Part shown: one piece after another, positions 1 through 7,997 of the stretch
Layout: each line of letters opens with the position of its first letter
Numbering within the stretch: position 1 is the stretch's first letter
NCBI RefSeq assembly: GCF_020164745.1
Contig: NZ_JAIUGV010000028.1
Location: 1-45,945 of the forward strand
DNA: 45,945 nt
Source of the DNA: Mesorhizobium sp. ES1-4
Lineage (GTDB): Bacteria; Pseudomonadota; Alphaproteobacteria; Rhizobiales; Rhizobiaceae
Reading direction: 5' to 3'
Position numbers and translations under genes: made by a program
The notes under the pieces: model-generated
The model's input: the letters and a program-made list of their open reading frames with translations, nothing else
Database searches by the model: none
Told to the model about the DNA's origin: nothing

Positions 1-2
1 CA

Positions 3-77
3 GCCGACCAAATCCTCGCGTCGGTCAAGCGCTTCTGCCAGAAGACAATGAACCGAACTTCAGATTCAGGTGACTAG
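3..77 (+). pseudogene. 3' end of an IS630-type transposase gene
   Basis: A reading frame open from the left edge gives 24 codons and a TAG at 75-77. It includes the stretch ADQILASVKRFC, which resembles the C-terminus of IS630/DDE-3 transposases as I remember them. The rest lies outside the window, so it cannot be told whether the gene is whole. It abuts the truncated aldehyde dehydrogenase on the other strand and is the likely cause of that truncation. Confidence 0.4.
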
Positions 78-443
78 ACTAGCTTGCCTGATGGCTTCAG
101 GCTGCCGTGTAGGCCGTCTTCACCGAAGTGTAGAACTCGGGTAGCGTCCCTGCTCTCGTGGCCCATGCCCTCCTCGCGCAAGAGCAACGAACCAAGCTCA
201 TCCTTGCGAGCCATGATCTCGTCGCCCGCTTTCTTCAGGATCGCGTGGCGCTGCATGATTCCTGAACGTGACCATGCGGGGAATGCCGCCTTTGCGGCAC
301 TTATGGCCTGCTGCACGTCGACGGCGGTTGCGCGCATACTCACCTACGAGATCGTTCGCGTCCGATGGGCTCACATTGCGCGAGCTTTCGTGGGGAGCGA
401 TCCATTCGCCATTGATCAGGTTTCTGAAGATTGTCATTTCCAT
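77..443 (-). pseudogene. Aldehyde dehydrogenase, N-terminal fragment with frameshift (KGSA-dehydrogenase-like)
   Basis: About 90 residues match the N-terminus of NAD(P)-dependent aldehyde dehydrogenases, especially the 2-ketoglutarate semialdehyde dehydrogenase group: LINGEWIAP, then AKAAFPAWSRSG, then ELGSLLLREEG. The start is ATG at 437 or 443. A one-base loss near 345 moves the frame from GEYAR into the next frame, where the match resumes (ATAVDVQQA). Homology stops near 167, before any cofactor or catalytic Cys/Glu residues, and the sequence then reaches an IS remnant at the left edge. The usual protein is about 480-500 residues, so this copy is dead. It lies just downstream of the FAH-family gene, as in xylose/arabinose Weimberg operons where the two enzymes act in sequence. 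Confidence 0.8.
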
Positions 444-457
444 TTCGCGCGTTCTGC

Positions 458-1603
458 CTAGATCAGGCCTCGATGGGCCAGGTTTCGCATCAGGTGTGAC
501 GAACCGAATGTCCACGGGTCGCACTGCGTGGAGAGGCGCACCCTGTTCGTGAGCAATCCAAGCTTCTCGTTCGAGATCGTGACGAGGTCGCCGATCTTGT
601 GAGTGAAGCCCTGTCCAGCCTCGTCGCGGTCCTTCGTGGGTGCGAAGAGCGTACCCATGAAAAGCATGAACCCGTCGGGGTACTGATGATGTGTCCCGAT
701 GGTTTGAGAAACCAGATCCGGCGGGTCCCGGCTGATCTCGCTCATGCTACTTCGGCCCGTGAGTTCGAATCCATCTTCGCCCTTCACGGTCAGCGTGAGC
801 TCTGCGGCGCGAACATCGTCGAGAGTGTAGGTGTCATCGAACAGGCGGATAAAGGGACCGATCGAGCAAGATGCGTTGTTGTCCTTGGCCCTTCCCAAGA
901 GGAGAGCTGACCGCCCCTCGACATCCCGCAGGTTCACGTCATTTCCCAAGCTGGCGCCCTGGACAATGCCGGCGGAATTCACGGCGAGAACTATCTCCGG
1001 CTCTGGATTCGACCACTTGGAGATGGGGTGGAGTCCGACATCGTCTCCATGTCCAACCGATGACATCACCTGGGACTTCGTGAACACCTCGGCGTCGGGG
1101 CCGATGCCCACCTCGAGATACTGAGACCAAAGGCCTTCCTTAATCAGGATCTCCTTTACCTTGGCGGCCTCCTCCGAACCCGCCTTCACATTCCGCAGGC
1201 TCTCGCCGATCAAGTCTCCTACTTTCGCCCGGATCGATTCTGCAAGCGCTGGGTTTCCGGCAGCGCGCTCTTCAATGACCCGTTCCACCATCGAGCGTGC
1301 AAACGTCACACCGCAGGCCTTGATCGCCTGGAGATCGCAAGGCGCTAGGAGACGTAGCCCGTCCTTCGATCGATCAACATCCAAGGCAAGGGCATCAGAA
1401 ACCGAAGCAATCCGACGACCGTCGGCAGCCCTCACGACGGACGTGGGATCCTGTAGTTCCAAGAGATCACGGACAGTAGGTAAAACCTTCGAAGTGATAT
1501 CGACGAGGTCGCCGTTTCTTAGGGTGACAACACTTGGACCTTGAGCCTGCGGCATCCACATGCGACCGACGAAAGTCCCCGTAGAGAAAGCAGAGTGATT
1601 CAT
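458..1603 (-). CDS. FAH-superfamily protein, probable 2-keto-3-deoxy sugar acid dehydratase (XylX/AraD1-like)
   Basis: The 381-residue protein carries the fumarylacetoacetate hydrolase fold in its C-terminal two thirds. Visible are the metal-site segment SNPEPEIVLAVNS, the stretch LGNDVNLRDVEGRSALLLG, and AKDNNASCSIGPFIRLFD. Length and these motifs fit the XylX/AraD1 group, which turns 2-keto-3-deoxy-pentonates into 2-ketoglutarate semialdehyde in the Weimberg route, better than the shorter (about 280 aa) diketo-acid hydrolases. The ATG at 1603 was chosen over an upstream start because GAGG lies six bases before it. It sits between an SDR gene and a broken aldehyde dehydrogenase, an order that recalls the Caulobacter xyl operon. 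The exact substrate is inferred; a 2,4-diketo-3-deoxy acid hydrolase remains possible. Confidence 0.65.
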   Translation of the reverse strand: MNHSAFSTGTFVGRMWMPQAQGPSVVTLRNGDLVDITSKVLPTVRDLLELQDPTSVVRAADGRRIASVSDALALDVDRSKDGLRLLAPCDLQAIKACGVTFARSMVERVIEERAAGNPALAESIRAKVGDLIGESLRNVKAGSEEAAKVKEILIKEGLWSQYLEVGIGPDAEVFTKSQVMSSVGHGDDVGLHPISKWSNPEPEIVLAVNSAGIVQGASLGNDVNLRDVEGRSALLLGRAKDNNASCSIGPFIRLFDDTYTLDDVRAAELTLTVKGEDGFELTGRSSMSEISRDPPDLVSQTIGTHHQYPDGFMLFMGTLFAPTKDRDEAGQGFTHKIGDLVTISNEKLGLLTNRVRLSTQCDPWTFGSSHLMRNLAHRGLI

Positions 1604-1708
1604 CCTAAACCTCGATTTATACTTTTCGGCGAAGCCTTCGCTCCGCCCAACCGACAGGCGGGGCGTAGCGGACACAATTGGTGCTTTCGTGAGCCGGCTA
1701 CACGTCGG

Positions 1709-2437
1709 TCACCACATTACGTCACCGCCGTTGGGAGAGATGCTCTGCCCGATCATGAAGCTTGCACCTTCACTCGCCAGATAGATGTAGGCCGACGCAA
1801 TCTCGTCGTGGGTGCCTACGCGCTTGATTGGCAGCTGGGAAACCTTCCACGTCTTCCAGGCTTCGTCACTACCCCGCCACATGGGCGTATCGGTCGGACC
1901 CGGGCACACGCAGTTCACCGTAACTCCGGTAGCGGCTACCTCTTGCGCGACGGATGCAGAAAGCGCGACGACGGCTGCCTTGGAAGCGCAATACGCAGCG
2001 TTGTCGGGGGCAGGCTTGTGGGCGAGCTGGGAGGCCGTGTTGATGATCCTCCCGTAACCGCGCTCGATCATGTGTGGTAAGGCATGCTTCATACCGTATG
2101 CGACGCCGTTCAAGTTGATCTGCAGCGTCCGGTTCCATTCTTCCCAGCCCATGTCCAGGAATGGCTTTCCGTTAGCTACGGCCGCGTTGTTCACGAGGAT
2201 GTCTAGCTTGCCGAATTCCTCGATAGTTGCACCAATGGCCACGGAGACGCTGGCCTCGCACCGCACGTCGCACTCCAGGAAGGTCTTTGCAAAACGTTGC
2301 GGCAGAACATTGGGCGGAATGTCGGCGACCGCGACGCGCGCCCCAGCGCCGGTCATCTGCCGAGCCACAGCCGCACCGATACCGCTTTTTCCGCCTATTA
2401 TCAGAGCGGAACGTCCGGCGAGGAGATTGCTCGTCAT
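1709..2437 (-). CDS. SDR-family NAD(P)-dependent oxidoreductase (copy 1 of a paralogous pair)
   Basis: A 242-residue classical short-chain dehydrogenase. The cofactor motif GGKSGIG is at residues 15-21, NNAA at 83-86, the catalytic Ser near 136, and Tyr149/Lys153 in YCASK. The C-terminus ends in GQSISPNGGDVMW, closely matching the SDR at 11399-12154 (GQTLSPNGGDVLL), so the two are paralogues. Its ATG overlaps the stop of the upstream epimerase gene (ATGA), giving translational coupling. In a sugar-acid pathway it could oxidise a sugar, a lactone precursor or a 2-keto-3-deoxy acid. The substrate cannot be read from the sequence. Confidence 0.85.
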   Translation of the reverse strand: MTSNLLAGRSALIIGGKSGIGAAVARQMTGAGARVAVADIPPNVLPQRFAKTFLECDVRCEASVSVAIGATIEEFGKLDILVNNAAVANGKPFLDMGWEEWNRTLQINLNGVAYGMKHALPHMIERGYGRIINTASQLAHKPAPDNAAYCASKAAVVALSASVAQEVAATGVTVNCVCPGPTDTPMWRGSDEAWKTWKVSQLPIKRVGTHDEIASAYIYLASEGASFMIGQSISPNGGDVMW

Positions 2438-3363
2438 CTGGAAGTCCTCGCGCTACCATCATGCCGGCATCGGGCGATATGCGAGGCATAGCGGCGGACT
2501 CCTTCGCGAATGGCGGTCGGCGCCTGAAAGTTCAGGTCTCGAGACGCGGCTTGGCAACTAAGCGTAGGTATCCGTTCCGCTGAGATAGAAGCGTCGCAGG
2601 CGAAATGGATGTTGGCCGAAGGCAATTCGTCTCGTAAAAATTCCACGATTTGGTCGAGGCTGGGATCTTCGGGACTTACGATATTGTAGGCCGGATTGAA
2701 CTCTGCATTGGCTGTCATGGCGCGCTCGATCGCCATGACGACGTCATCGATGTAGATGTAGTGGTGTAGGTAACTGGGAGGTGCCGTCAATAAAGTCGAG
2801 CGTCCCTCAAGGGCATCCGAGATCAGTGTCCTCATCTCGCATGCAGTCGCGCGGCTTGGGCCAAACACCTTACCTATCCTCAGGCTAGTCGCTGATAGGC
2901 CGAACGAGACTGCGTAAGCAGTGACCAGTGCTTCTGCTGCTACCTTCGTGGCCGCGTATACCGTCGTTGGGAACAGAGGGACGTTCTCGGGAACTGGATT
3001 GACAGTGTATGCACCGCCGTAGACGGCGATGGACGAACAAAAAATAAAGCGGTCGGCTCCGGTCTTCCGGGCTATTTCAAGAAGGTTCACAGTGCCCTTC
3101 ACGTTGATGTCACTTATTAAGGACGGTTGGTCGACCAGAAGCATAGGGCCTGAGACCCCGCCACAGTGAACGATCTTCGTAGCTCGAAACTCCTCAGCCA
3201 ACCCCTGCAGCTTAGGGCTGTCCAGCAGGTCGCAGACAACGGTTAGGCGGTCGTCGTCGCGTTTCATGGCATCCAGGGCAAGAACGTCGTGTCCCTGCTC
3301 GACAAGGGAACGGCATAGGGCCTGGCCTACGAACCCCGATGAACCTGTCACTAAAGCTTTCAT
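2434..3363 (-). CDS. NAD-dependent epimerase/dehydratase family protein (copy 1)
   Basis: A 309-residue extended-SDR protein. It has the Rossmann motif GSSGFVG at residues 7-13, FCSS at 108-111 and the catalytic pair Tyr136/Lys140 (YAATK). The segment IVHCGGVSGPM is shared in near-identical form with the paralogue at 12151-13098 (VIHCGAVSGPM). Relatives include uronate dehydrogenases, erythronate dehydrogenase-like enzymes and nucleotide-sugar epimerases. In this catabolic operon, oxidation or epimerisation of a free sugar or sugar acid is more likely than nucleotide-sugar work. AAGGGG lies upstream of the ATG, and the 3' end overlaps the SDR start by four bases. The tail past residue 295 is low in recognisable structure. 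Confidence 0.8.
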   Translation of the reverse strand: MKALVTGSSGFVGQALCRSLVEQGHDVLALDAMKRDDDRLTVVCDLLDSPKLQGLAEEFRATKIVHCGGVSGPMLLVDQPSLISDINVKGTVNLLEIARKTGADRFIFCSSIAVYGGAYTVNPVPENVPLFPTTVYAATKVAAEALVTAYAVSFGLSATSLRIGKVFGPSRATACEMRTLISDALEGRSTLLTAPPSYLHHYIYIDDVVMAIERAMTANAEFNPAYNIVSPEDPSLDQIVEFLRDELPSANIHFACDASISAERIPTLSCQAASRDLNFQAPTAIREGVRRYASHIARCRHDGSARTSR

Positions 3364-3384
3364 GAAGATCCCCTTGGTGCCTTA

Positions 3385-4006
3385 CATTATGGCACCTAGT
3401 TGCCACGGAACGTATTCCGCTTCACCGTATCCAAGCGCCTCGGACTTGGTCCTCTTGCCCGAAGCCACGGCCAGGATCTCGTCGAAGATCTGCTGCCCCT
3501 TCTCCCGATGCTGACACCGTCCACGACATCGCCGCAGTTGAATATCCACGTCCTCCACCACATGGCGATACATTCGGAGTTGGTCGCCAGCTTGATCGAG
3601 GGGTGGGATTGCAACCATAGGCCGAGCCTCTGCCTGTCGTGAGGCAGATCACGTTCGCGCCGCCCTGGCCGGTCGCAGCCGCGTGATCGTATCCCGGGTG
3701 TCCATGAACAGGAAGCCCTTCTGGGTTGTCTGCCCGGCATAGTGATAAATCGCCTCCAATATGGGTATGGAGCCAGTCACCGGCTGCCGTTCGCTCTCCG
3801 GCGAAACCGGTGACCTGGCCGAACTTGATGATAAGATCGCCAGCTTGCCGGGATCGGATCGACATCTTATGACCATGAGGTATATCCACTTGGGCTGTCA
3901 CCTGCCGAATCGTGGTTCCGTGGGCTATTCGGTCGATCGCGATTATCAAATTGTCTTCGACATTCAGGCGAAGCGTGCGGGGGGACTGTGTCTTGGACTG
4001 GGTCAT
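3385..4006 (-). pseudogene. Altronate/galactarate dehydratase (UxaA/GarD family), internally deleted and frameshifted
   Basis: The first about 90 codons encode an SAF-type N-terminal domain of UxaA/GarD dehydratases, including GDWLHTHIGGDLSL. The sequence then jumps to the far C-terminal part (FLFMDT, GYDHAAATGQ, GGANVICLTTGRGS). After further frame changes it reaches SIKLATNSE, NCGDVVDGVSI and TKSEALGYGEAEYVPWQLGA, which is the family C-terminus. Roughly 250 central residues with the catalytic core are missing, and at least three frame changes are needed to follow the homology. The live enzyme would dehydrate a sugar acid to a 2-keto-3-deoxy acid, the step before the FAH-family protein. The operon has therefore lost its own dehydratase. 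Confidence 0.85.
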
Positions 4007-4022
4007 GTTGATCCGTGACCGG

Positions 4023-4043
4023 CCGCACGTTCCAAACGTGCGG
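4023..4043. other. Intergenic hairpin between the hydantoinase and dehydratase remnant
   Basis: A perfect 9-bp inverted repeat, CCGCACGTT and AACGTGCGG, is separated by CCA. No T-run follows on the minus strand, so it is not a standard intrinsic terminator. It may mark an RNA end, a processing site or a repeat. A second, imperfect AT-rich palindrome lies at about 4054-4070. Confidence 0.55.
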
Positions 4044-4073
4044 GCCTGTTCCTGAAATTCCGGAAGTTTCGCT

Positions 4074-5465
4074 TTAGATGGTGCCGCTGCCCCGGAACGT
4101 CTTGCGTTTCAGGAATTGGCCTGAGCCGATCTGTCCCACGTACTGACGGTCGGAAACGATCTCCTCGCCACGCAGAAGAACCGTGCGGGGCGCGCCCTGG
4201 ATGTCGGCACCCTCGTACGGGGTGTAGTCGACATTGTGATGGAGTTCGGCCGAAGTCATTTTGAACTTCGCCTCTGGATCCCAGATCACCACGTCGGCAT
4301 CGCTTCCGATCGCGATGGTGCCCTTTCGTGGAAAGAGGCCGAATGTACGGGCAGGTCTCGTGGAGACCATATCCACGAACTGCGTGATGCTCATGCGGCC
4401 CTGACGAACGCCCCGGTAGACCATCATGAGCCGCTCCTCGATGCCAGGGGCGCCGTTCGGGATCTTGGTGAAGTCGTCCTTTCCCATGTCCTTCTGACCC
4501 TTCCAGTTCCAGGTCGAATGGTCAGAGGACACGGTCTGGAGGGTTCCTTGAGCCAGCGCACGCCACAGCAACTCTTGATCCTTTCGCGAGCGTGCGGGAG
4601 GGGTGAAGACGTACTTTGCGCCCTCGAAATTGGGGCGCGCGAGGTCTTCCTTGGTGGTGTAGAGATACTGAGTGCACGTCTCCGCCAGAGCGTCGACGCC
4701 GCGCAGACGCCCGTCGAAAAGCGCCTCCAGCGCCTCTTCGCATGTGAGATGCACGATGTAGATCGAAGTGCCTACGATCTCTGCCAGAGCGATCGCGCGA
4801 GCGGTCGCTTCCGCTTCTACGCGCGGCGGTCTCGTTTCGGCGTGGAACTTCGGCTCGATATCGCCTCTGGCGAGGGCTTTCTTTCGCAAGTAGTCGGCAG
4901 CGTCGCCGTTCTCGGCATGCACCATCACGAGTGCACCCGCATCCTTGGCGACATCCAGCGCTCTGACAAGAGTGCCGTCGTCGATGCCAAGCATCCCCTT
5001 GTAGGCCATGAACAGCTTGAAGCTGGAAACTCCGTTTGCTGGAAGTTTCCGCATTTCCGCCTCCACGTCGTCCGTGAGGTCCACCACGATCACATGGAAG
5101 CCGTAGTCGATGCATGCCTTGCCCTTCGCCTTTTCGTGCCAAGTGGCGAGGGCGTCGGCCAGGGATTGACCGATCTCCTGCTGGCAGAAATCGACGATTG
5201 AAGTGGTTCCGCCGCAGGCGGCGGCGATCGTGCCAGTCCTGAAGTCGTCTGCGGTCACCGAATTGAAAACAGGCGTATCCAGATGCGTGTGGACATCGAC
5301 GCCGCCCGGGATGACGTAGCAGCCCTTGGCGTCTACGACCCGCTTTGCGAGAGACGGGTCCAGGTTGGCGGCAATGGCGACGATCTTGCCATCTTCGATC
5401 CCTACGTCTGCGGCCGACTCCATGCCGGCGGTCACGACAGTGCCGTTCTTGATAATCGTATCCAT
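4074..5465 (-). CDS. D-hydantoinase / dihydropyrimidinase family amidohydrolase
   Basis: A 463-residue cyclic amidohydrolase that opens five- or six-membered ureide or imide rings to N-carbamoyl acids. The binuclear metal site is complete: His59 and His61 in DVHTHLD, the Lys to be carboxylated (Lys150, SSFKLFMAYKG), His183 (HAENGD), His239 (IVHLTC) and Asp315 (SSDHSTWN). Tyr155 is at the usual substrate position. Length is typical of the family. The gene starts 11 bases after the upstream dehydrogenase stop and so belongs to the sugar-ABC operon. No intact carbamoylase accompanies it; the only M20 remnant is at 23.1-23.7 kb. Physiological substrate unknown: dihydropyrimidines, hydantoins or another cyclic amide. 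Confidence 0.9.
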   Translation of the reverse strand: MDTIIKNGTVVTAGMESAADVGIEDGKIVAIAANLDPSLAKRVVDAKGCYVIPGGVDVHTHLDTPVFNSVTADDFRTGTIAAACGGTTSIVDFCQQEIGQSLADALATWHEKAKGKACIDYGFHVIVVDLTDDVEAEMRKLPANGVSSFKLFMAYKGMLGIDDGTLVRALDVAKDAGALVMVHAENGDAADYLRKKALARGDIEPKFHAETRPPRVEAEATARAIALAEIVGTSIYIVHLTCEEALEALFDGRLRGVDALAETCTQYLYTTKEDLARPNFEGAKYVFTPPARSRKDQELLWRALAQGTLQTVSSDHSTWNWKGQKDMGKDDFTKIPNGAPGIEERLMMVYRGVRQGRMSITQFVDMVSTRPARTFGLFPRKGTIAIGSDADVVIWDPEAKFKMTSAELHHNVDYTPYEGADIQGAPRTVLLRGEEIVSDRQYVGQIGSGQFLKRKTFRGSGTI

Positions 5466-5476
5466 CGTTTTCTCTT

Positions 5477-6571
5477 TCAGCTTTGTTCGGTGAGCTCAAT
5501 CGGTTCTTGGATTCGCGGTATCTGAACCCAGAGTTTCGTTGCCCATGTTTTCAGTGCAGGCATGATCGAGGCATGAAGCTCCACGCCGGACCGCAACTGC
5601 CTAGCTTTGAGGTCGAGACCGCGTTCGCCTGGCAGCCGGACCTTATCGTTTCCGGGAACGGGCGGATTCTGGCGAACCCGGTCGGCTAAAACGTCGAGTT
5701 GGCGGTTGAAACTGTCCCATCCGCCGAATGCCGTTGGATCGAAGAGCTGAATGAACACCGACGCGCCCCATCCCTCTGCGGGGTCAGCGCGCCCATGGCC
5801 GCCGAGTCCCGAGGTGAGAGCTTCGATCAGCAAACCCAGTCCGAAACCCTTGTAGCCCAATTCGGTGCCGCCGAGCGGGAGAATGCTTCCCGGCGGATCG
5901 GTGAAGAATGCTCCGGGGTCCGACGTTGGAGTTCCATCTGCATCCAGCAGCCAGCTGTGTGGCAGAGCCGCCCCTTGGTCGCGGGCCCGTGTCACCATGG
6001 CATTCGTTGTCGTCGACATGCTGATGTCGAGCAGTATGGGTTTCCCGCTTGTCGGAATGCCAGCCGCCAGCGGATTCGGCGTGATCATCCGACGAGTGCC
6101 GCCGAAAGGTGCCACGCTCTCTACCGTCGGGTCCGAGCTTGCCACGAGGATGACGAGACCCTCGTCAGTCGCCTTTTGCAGGTAAGCCGCCAAGCACGCG
6201 ATATGATGGCTTCGACGGATCGCGAGGGTAAATGACCCATGCATTTTCGCTCGCGCGATGCCAAGCTCGATGCCTGTGCTGACCAGCCAAGGACCAGGCA
6301 GTCGTCTCCCGTCCCATGTCGCCGTAGCACCGCTGTCGGCTACGACGAGGTGATCGCCGTCTTTCGACATCGATCCATCTTGCAACGCGCTAAGGTACCC
6401 GGGAAGAAGGGCCAAGCCGTGGGTCGTGTGGCCCAGCATGTCTCCTTCCACAAGGATTTCAGCGGTCCGGCTTGCCTTTTCCTGTGGCAAACCCACCCCT
6501 GCCAGCAGCTCCGTCGCGTAGCCGACCAGATCCGCCGCTCGGTAGCCGCCGGCCGTTGAAGCACCGTTCAC
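5477..6571 (-). CDS. Malate/L-lactate/ureidoglycolate dehydrogenase family oxidoreductase
   Basis: A 364-residue member of the type-2 malate/L-lactate dehydrogenase (Ldh_2) family, which also holds ureidoglycolate dehydrogenase AllD and diketogulonate reductase YiaK. Seen are the N-terminal helical segment with HTTHG (48-52), the catalytic-site stretch IRRSHHI (118-124) and LGYKGFGLGLLIEALTSGL in the C-terminal NAD-binding part. The start is GTG at 6571 with AAGGA upstream. It lies between RidA and the hydantoinase genes with short gaps. In this setting it could reduce or oxidise an alpha-hydroxy/keto acid made from the imported compound. AllD-like activity is possible but not shown. Confidence 0.85.
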   Translation of the reverse strand: MNGASTAGGYRAADLVGYATELLAGVGLPQEKASRTAEILVEGDMLGHTTHGLALLPGYLSALQDGSMSKDGDHLVVADSGATATWDGRRLPGPWLVSTGIELGIARAKMHGSFTLAIRRSHHIACLAAYLQKATDEGLVILVASSDPTVESVAPFGGTRRMITPNPLAAGIPTSGKPILLDISMSTTTNAMVTRARDQGAALPHSWLLDADGTPTSDPGAFFTDPPGSILPLGGTELGYKGFGLGLLIEALTSGLGGHGRADPAEGWGASVFIQLFDPTAFGGWDSFNRQLDVLADRVRQNPPVPGNDKVRLPGERGLDLKARQLRSGVELHASIMPALKTWATKLWVQIPRIQEPIELTEQS

Positions 6572-6586
6572 AACTGCATCCTTGCT

Positions 6587-6940
6587 CTATTTTACGGCCA
6601 TGACCTGGATTTCGACGAGGAGTTCCTCGAATGCCAGGTTGGACTCCACGCAGGCCCTGGCTGGAGCTTGGCCAGGAGCCACCCAGGCATCCCAGTGCGC
6701 GTTCATCTTGTCGAAATCCTTGATGTCTTTCAGCCAGATCCACGCGGAGACGACCTGTTCCTTGGAGGCTTCTGCCTGTTTTAGGAGAGCGTCGATTTTT
6801 GATAAGACTTCCTTTGTCTGGCCTTCGACATCCAGGGTCTTGGTGTCGGCCACCTGGCCGGCCAACATCACCCCCGTGCCAGACAGCGGGAATGTCACGA
6901 TCTGGCTCATGCGACGATTTGAATTCTGGCGTTCGATCAT
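6587..6940 (-). CDS. RidA (YjgF/YER057c/UK114) family protein
   Basis: A 117-residue small protein of the Rid superfamily, which forms trimers and hydrolyses reactive enamines/imines to keto acids and ammonia. The substrate-binding Arg is present as Arg95 in PARACVESNL, preceded by WDAWV in place of the usual FF/FP segment, so it may belong to a Rid subgroup rather than RidA itself. GAGGAG stands seven bases before the ATG. Its presence beside a hydantoinase and a dehydrogenase suggests that an imine/enamine or ureide intermediate forms in this pathway, an inference from family chemistry. Confidence 0.85.
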   Translation of the reverse strand: MIERQNSNRRMSQIVTFPLSGTGVMLAGQVADTKTLDVEGQTKEVLSKIDALLKQAEASKEQVVSAWIWLKDIKDFDKMNAHWDAWVAPGQAPARACVESNLAFEELLVEIQVMAVK

Positions 6941-6976
6941 GGAAGTCTCCTCGTAGAATTGTCGCTTCAGTGCGGT

Positions 6977-7978
6977 TTATGTCAGGGACTCTTGGCGCCC
7001 GCGAACCAGTTGCGACAGCGCCACGGCTACCACGAGCGCTCCGCCGTAGAAGAGATCCTGCACGTATGTGTCGATACCCATCAGGGAGAGACCGGAAATA
7101 CCTGTGACCAGGGCGTAGACGGCGATGAAGGTACCGATTGGGTTGAAGCGTCCGGGGCTGATGGTCGTCGCTCCGAGATACGCTGCAGCGAATGCTGGGA
7201 GCAGCAGCGACGTTCCGGAGTTCGGATCCGCTGCGCCCGAGGTTCCGGCGAACACTATTCCGGCAAGCGATGCGATGATCGCCGAAGCCACGAGGCAGCC
7301 AAGGCGGACACGATCCACCGCAATGCCGCTCAGGCGGGCCACGTCGCGGCCCTTTCCGACAAAGAGGATCTTTCGACCCACCGAGGTGAAGCCCAGTAGA
7401 TAGGTCAGGAGCAGGCACATCGCGACTGCGTAGTAAAAGCTCAACGAGATGCCGAAGAGTCTGACCGTCAGCACTGCGTCGACCACTCTCTGATCGATTC
7501 CGCTGATCGTGCGGGAGTCGCTGATCCAGAGGGTTATGCCGTGAAGAAAAGTTCCCGTTCCCAGTGTCACGATCAACGAATGGATGCGGAAATACAGGAT
7601 GAAGAAGGCATTCACCAAGCCCACGGCGACACCCCCCGCGACCGCGGCAAGCAAAGAGGGGAAGACTCCCCACGCGTGGTCGACATTGAGGACCGCGAAC
7701 ATCATCGATGACAGTACCAAGACTTGGGCCACCGATACGTCCATGTCGCCGGCGGTGAGCGGGATGATCAGGCCAAGCGTGAGGATCACCAGAACCGCCT
7801 GCGAGCCGAACATGCTGGAGAAATTCGGCCAAGTCAGGAAGATGTCCGGAAGAAGGAAGGCGAAAAGCGCGATGATCGCCATCCAAACCAACAGGAGGCC
7901 GAACCTTTCCAGTTCCACTAGAATTTCACGACGGTCGCTCTGGTTCATGCTCTGACCCTGGATTGTGAGATCGGCCAT
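6977..7978 (-). CDS. Sugar ABC transporter permease (RbsC-type)
   Basis: A 333-residue inner-membrane protein of the ribose/branched-chain permease family. There are about eight to ten hydrophobic segments, beginning with the one at LLLVWMAIIALFAFLL, and a conserved cytoplasmic coupling region (ARLSGIAVDRVRLG) in the middle. I chose the ATG at 7978 because AGGAG precedes it by seven bases and because a start further upstream would run into the ATPase gene. It follows the ATPase by 19 bases and precedes RidA by 36. One permease gene suggests a homodimeric channel. Confidence 0.9.
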   Translation of the reverse strand: MADLTIQGQSMNQSDRREILVELERFGLLLVWMAIIALFAFLLPDIFLTWPNFSSMFGSQAVLVILTLGLIIPLTAGDMDVSVAQVLVLSSMMFAVLNVDHAWGVFPSLLAAVAGGVAVGLVNAFFILYFRIHSLIVTLGTGTFLHGITLWISDSRTISGIDQRVVDAVLTVRLFGISLSFYYAVAMCLLLTYLLGFTSVGRKILFVGKGRDVARLSGIAVDRVRLGCLVASAIIASLAGIVFAGTSGAADPNSGTSLLLPAFAAAYLGATTISPGRFNPIGTFIAVYALVTGISGLSLMGIDTYVQDLFYGGALVVAVALSQLVRGRQESLT

Positions 7979-7997
7979 GTTCAACTCCTGCCGCTGG

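Noticed and set aside
458..1603. Calling the FAH-family protein a fumarylacetoacetase of tyrosine breakdown
   Set aside because: No homogentisate or maleylacetoacetate genes nearby; neighbours are sugar-acid enzymes, and the length and motifs match XylX/AraD1-type proteins better.
4054..4070. Second palindrome GAAACTTCCGGAATTTC near the hydantoinase stop as a terminator
   Set aside because: It contains a mismatch, is AT-rich and lies partly within the coding end; no T-run follows.
4236..5201. 321-codon plus-strand open frame opposite the hydantoinase
   Set aside because: The hydantoinase has a full metal site on the other strand; this frame has no recognisable domain.
6459..7886. 475-codon minus-strand open frame
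   Set aside because: Overlaps the permease, RidA and dehydrogenase genes in another frame; composition is Arg/Gly/Pro-rich as expected of a shadow.
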